From JBEKCP01 sp050014815 (GTDB lineage Bacteria; Planctomycetota; Planctomycetia; Pirellulales; Thermoguttaceae), in contig JBEKCP010000362.1 in the NCBI GenBank assembly GCA_050014815.1, positions 1 through 6,424 on the forward strand: a stretch of 6,424 nt of DNA. Reading direction: 5' to 3'. The notes below the pieces were generated by a model. It saw only the letters and a list, made by a program, of their open reading frames with translations. It was not told the origin of the DNA and did not search any database. Both the position numbers and the translations under genes were made by a program. Each line of letters opens with the position of its first letter. Position 1 is the first letter of the stretch. Below are positions 5,151-6,424 of the stretch, in pieces.

Positions 5151-5405
5151 TCAGACCTTCTCGATGCTGCGGATGGATGGGATCACTTCGTCAACCTTGA
5201 CACCGAGATCACGCAGAGCATCGGCAAGTTCCCGGTGCTCATCGGCGGGCAGGCCATAATCGTTGGCGACCTCAAGGCAGTCCGGTTCGTCAAGCTGCTC
5301 GCACTCGCCCTCGTATAGCTTAGCAATGGCCTCGGCCTCGCTATTCGCCTCAACCCGGTATGCCCGAACATGAAGCTCATACTGCTCGATCTGGTAGGTC
5401 GGCAT
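5151..5405 (-). CDS. Conserved hypothetical protein, 84 residues
   Basis: Function unknown. N-terminal YQIEQYELHVRAYRVEANSE (4-23) followed by AEAIAKLYEGE (24-34), then LEVANDYGLPADEHRELADA (44-63) and VIPSIRSIEKV at the end. The N-terminal half, an extended strand pattern followed by an A-E-A-I-A-K-L helix, resembles a small alpha-beta domain common in bacterial accessory regions, and I remember close relatives in planctomycetes. The gene starts only three bases after the restored stop codon of the frameshifted gene 5409-5596, and its ribosome binding site (GGGAG) lies in the last codons of that gene. Its translation may therefore depend on that gene. No array motif separates the two. Confidence 0.85.
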   Translation of the reverse strand: MPTYQIEQYELHVRAYRVEANSEAEAIAKLYEGECEQLDEPDCLEVANDYGLPADEHRELADALRDLGVKVDEVIPSIRSIEKV

Positions 5406-5408
5406 GGT

Positions 5409-5596
5409 TCACTCCCAAACGATTTCGATGTAGTCGTCGCCGTGCTCGTCCTGCTTCAAGGACTGCCCCTCGACGCCTTCGGTGTCGTAACCCTCAGTGT
5501 CATAATGTCATAATCCCGGACGACGACCTTGACGCCCTCTGGGCAGGCGACATCTTGAATTACCCCGCCCTCCATCGTGATTCTGACGGTCTTCAT
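5409..5596 (-). pseudogene. Small gene frameshifted by an 8-base tandem duplication
   Basis: From ATG 5596 (GGAGGAG just upstream, motif copy 10 at 18 bases) the frame reads MKTVRITMEGGVIQDVACPE, then GVKVVVRDYD, and then leaves the family's frame and stops at TGA 5456-5458. Deleting one copy of the tandem TGTCATAA at 5498-5513 (plus strand) puts the rest in frame: TEGYDTEGVEGQSLK then QDEHGDDYIEIVWE and TGA at 5409-5411. The restored 59-residue protein matches what I remember of a small conserved family (K-T-V-R-x-T-M-E-G-G-V-I, then V-x-V-x-D-Y-D, acidic middle, Y-I-E-x-x-W-E end). The intact reading frame on both sides argues for a recent change. Phase variation by slippage is possible; a sequencing or assembly error is less likely for an exact duplication. 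Confidence 0.85.
5498..5513. repeat. Tandem 8-base duplication inside a gene
   Basis: TGTCATAA occurs twice in direct contact (5498-5505 and 5506-5513). Eight bases shift the reading frame of the gene 5409-5596, and removing one copy restores it exactly. Confidence 0.95.
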
Positions 5597-5614
5597 GTTC
5601 TCCTCCGCTTGCAA

Positions 5615-5625
5615 GACATCAGTCG
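5615..5625 (-). repeat. Array motif copy 10 (CGACTGATGTC)
   Basis: Exact consensus, one base after the stop codon of 5627-6070 and 18 bases upstream of the ATG at 5596. Confidence 0.9.
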
Positions 5626-5626
5626 C

Positions 5627-6070
5627 TCATCCGTATTTCACCTGAAGCCGGGCCAACTCGGCACGCTCGCCGGCTTCCGTTTCCTCGACCAATCGTTGCC
5701 GATACCGTTCCAGCGTCCCATCAGCCCGAAGCCACGCCTGCAAGGCTCGCTCCACGTCGCTGTAGGTCCAGGCTGGATCGCCGTAGCACGGGTGTTGGAG
5801 CGTCTGTTCCAGGAACCGCACCTTGTCAGCGGTTGTGGTGAAGAACTCCTCCCAGAATCCGCCACGGTTGTAATGGGCAATGTGGGCGAAGGTGTTGGAA
5901 AGCCGCCGGTAGAATTTGTCCGTGAAGTGCTTGGCGGCAAAGTCGCTCTGGACGAACCGCACGAACCGCTTGGCGAATGCTGCCTTGTCCTGGGCGGTGT
6001 CCCATTGGGTCGGGATGAATTGAGAGGAGTCAAGAGTCATGGCGATTGCTTCCGTTGAGGTGTTGGTCAT
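5627..6070 (-). CDS. Conserved hypothetical protein, 147 residues
   Basis: Function unknown, but the sequence has a strong family look: SQFIPTQWDTAQDKAAFAKR (16-35), FVRFVQSDFAAKHFTDKFYR (36-55), FAHIAHYNRGGFW (61-73), DKVRFLEQTLQHPCYGDPA (82-100) and ERAELARLQVKYG at the end. I remember relatives in planctomycetes and elsewhere. The ATG at 6070 is chosen for its ribosome binding site (CGGGAG). Relatives would also fit the ATG at 6040 (MTLDSSQFIP), so the first ten residues are uncertain. A third in-frame ATG at 6091 lies inside motif copy 11 and is rejected. The upstream gene is followed by a terminator-like hairpin, so this gene may have its own promoter. Confidence 0.85.
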   Translation of the reverse strand: MTNTSTEAIAMTLDSSQFIPTQWDTAQDKAAFAKRFVRFVQSDFAAKHFTDKFYRRLSNTFAHIAHYNRGGFWEEFFTTTADKVRFLEQTLQHPCYGDPAWTYSDVERALQAWLRADGTLERYRQRLVEETEAGERAELARLQVKYG

Positions 6071-6086
6071 CGTCTCCCGTGAGCAA

Positions 6087-6097
6087 GACATCAGTCG
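6087..6097 (-). repeat. Array motif copy 11 (CGACTGATGTC)
   Basis: Exact consensus, 16 bases upstream of the chosen ATG at 6070 and 11 bases downstream of the T-run of the terminator-like hairpin at 6109-6150. It is the closest motif-to-start spacing in the window. Confidence 0.9.
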
Positions 6098-6108
6098 TCA
6101 CGCCTACT

Positions 6109-6150
6109 AAAAACGGCAGGGGCTCCCGCAGCTTGCGCCACAGGAGCCCC
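6109..6150 (-). terminator. Intrinsic-terminator-like hairpin after the 81-residue gene
   Basis: On the minus strand GGGGCTCC (6143-6150) pairs with GGAGCCCC (6119-6126), with an inner CGCA/TGCG stem and a five-base bulge, followed after TGCCG by TTTTT (6109-6113). The five bases between stem and T-run are more than ideal. It begins 15 bases after the stop codon of 6166-6411, in the right orientation to end that transcript. Confidence 0.7.
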
Positions 6151-6165
6151 CGGTCACCCGGCCTG

Positions 6166-6411
6166 CTACTCGGGCTGGAACTTGAAATAGAACCTCGGAT
6201 TGTGCTGGAAGAACAACGATCCCCGCACACGGTCGGACTTGCGCCGCACAACAATCAACGGAGCGGCGAACCCCAGCACCTCGAAATCTTCGGACAATTG
6301 CCGGGTGTCCCAAACTTGGCCGTGTTCGGCCTCCAATGCCTCCCGGCTGCCCGGCTTGGCGTTGATCTCGGCCAGCAATTCCTTGCGGATGGATTCCGTT
6401 GGATCGGACAT
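6166..6411 (-). CDS. Conserved hypothetical protein, SDPTESIR family
   Basis: An 81-residue protein: MSDPTESIRKELLAEINAKP, then GSREALEAEHGQVWDT (21-36), DFEVLGFAAPLIVVRRKSD (42-60) and GSLFFQHNPRFYFKFQPE (64-81). I recognise it as a small, widely distributed family of accessory regions in Proteobacteria and planctomycetes without assigned function. The aromatic, strand-like C-terminus (FYFKFQPE) suggests a compact beta-rich fold, which is inference. The start is clear: GAGGAGA four bases before the ATG at 6411. Whether an array motif precedes it cannot be seen, since the window ends 13 bases upstream. It is followed by a terminator-like hairpin. Confidence 0.9.
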   Translation of the reverse strand: MSDPTESIRKELLAEINAKPGSREALEAEHGQVWDTRQLSEDFEVLGFAAPLIVVRRKSDRVRGSLFFQHNPRFYFKFQPE

Positions 6412-6424
6412 AGAATCTCCTCAT

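Noticed and set aside
68..6097. CRISPR array
   Set aside because: The repeat is only about 11 bases, spacing varies from about 200 to 1200 bases, and the 'spacers' are genes.
68..6097. Integron attC sites
   Set aside because: No RYYYAAC/GTTRRRY core pair or consistent stem structure around the motif, and no integrase gene in the window.
68..6097. Hammerhead-type ribozyme, suggested by CUGAUG in the motif and GGAAAC downstream
   Set aside because: The invariant A after CUGAUG is a U here, the required stems between the core parts are not present, and the distance to GAAAC varies from unit to unit.
68..6097. Motif as a small hairpin (GAC-TGAT-GTC)
   Set aside because: Three base pairs only, and the common C variant breaks one of them, so pairing is not conserved.

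Overview
The window looks like chromosomal or large-plasmid DNA of a planctomycete, most likely the Gemmata-like group. The evidence is a GC-rich base composition, a plus-strand leucine-rich-repeat protein with the typical planctomycete N-terminus (RRWWQFSLRTL followed by a hydrophobic stretch), and a run of small conserved proteins that I remember from planctomycete genomes and proteobacterial accessory DNA. The species assignment is inference. No rRNA, tRNA, transposase, integrase or CRISPR array is visible.

Layout, left to right. At 1-31 is the first codons of a minus-strand gene that leaves the window. At 32-296 is an intergenic region with a strong hairpin, a 17-base direct repeat and a possible -10 box. 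At 297-854 is the only plus-strand gene, a membrane-anchored LRR protein. From 979 to 6411 all genes lie on the minus strand. In transcription order (right to left) they are a DUF-like 81-residue protein (6166-6411), a 147-residue protein (5627-6070), a frameshifted 59-residue protein (5409-5596) coupled to an 84-residue protein (5151-5405), a 63-residue acidic protein (4915-5106), a 143-residue protein (4420-4851), a 388-residue protein (3199-4365), an 82-residue protein (2797-3045), an amber-interrupted 99-residue protein (2452-2751), a coupled pair (2085-2432 and 1794-2069), a 63-residue KOW/SH3-like basic protein (1479-1670) and a 148-residue protein (979-1425). None has an assignable enzymatic function.

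The most striking feature is a short motif, CG(A/C)CTGATGTC on the coding (minus) strand, present 11 times. Each copy lies just upstream of a gene or a tightly coupled gene pair, always in the same orientation, and usually within 15 bases after the previous stop codon. The region therefore reads as a head-to-tail array of 'motif + leader + ribosome binding site + one or two small ORFs' units, several of which also share a common leader block. The motif could be a promoter or regulator site, an RNA-processing or intercistronic element, or a boundary used for cassette exchange. The sequence alone does not decide. A clear terminator-like hairpin between two units (6109-6150) argues that at least some units have their own promoter.

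Two genes are broken: one by a single in-frame TAG (2632-2634), and one by an exact 8-base tandem duplication (5498-5513) whose removal restores the full reading frame. Both were found by reading through the gaps in the array, where a gene was expected after a motif copy.
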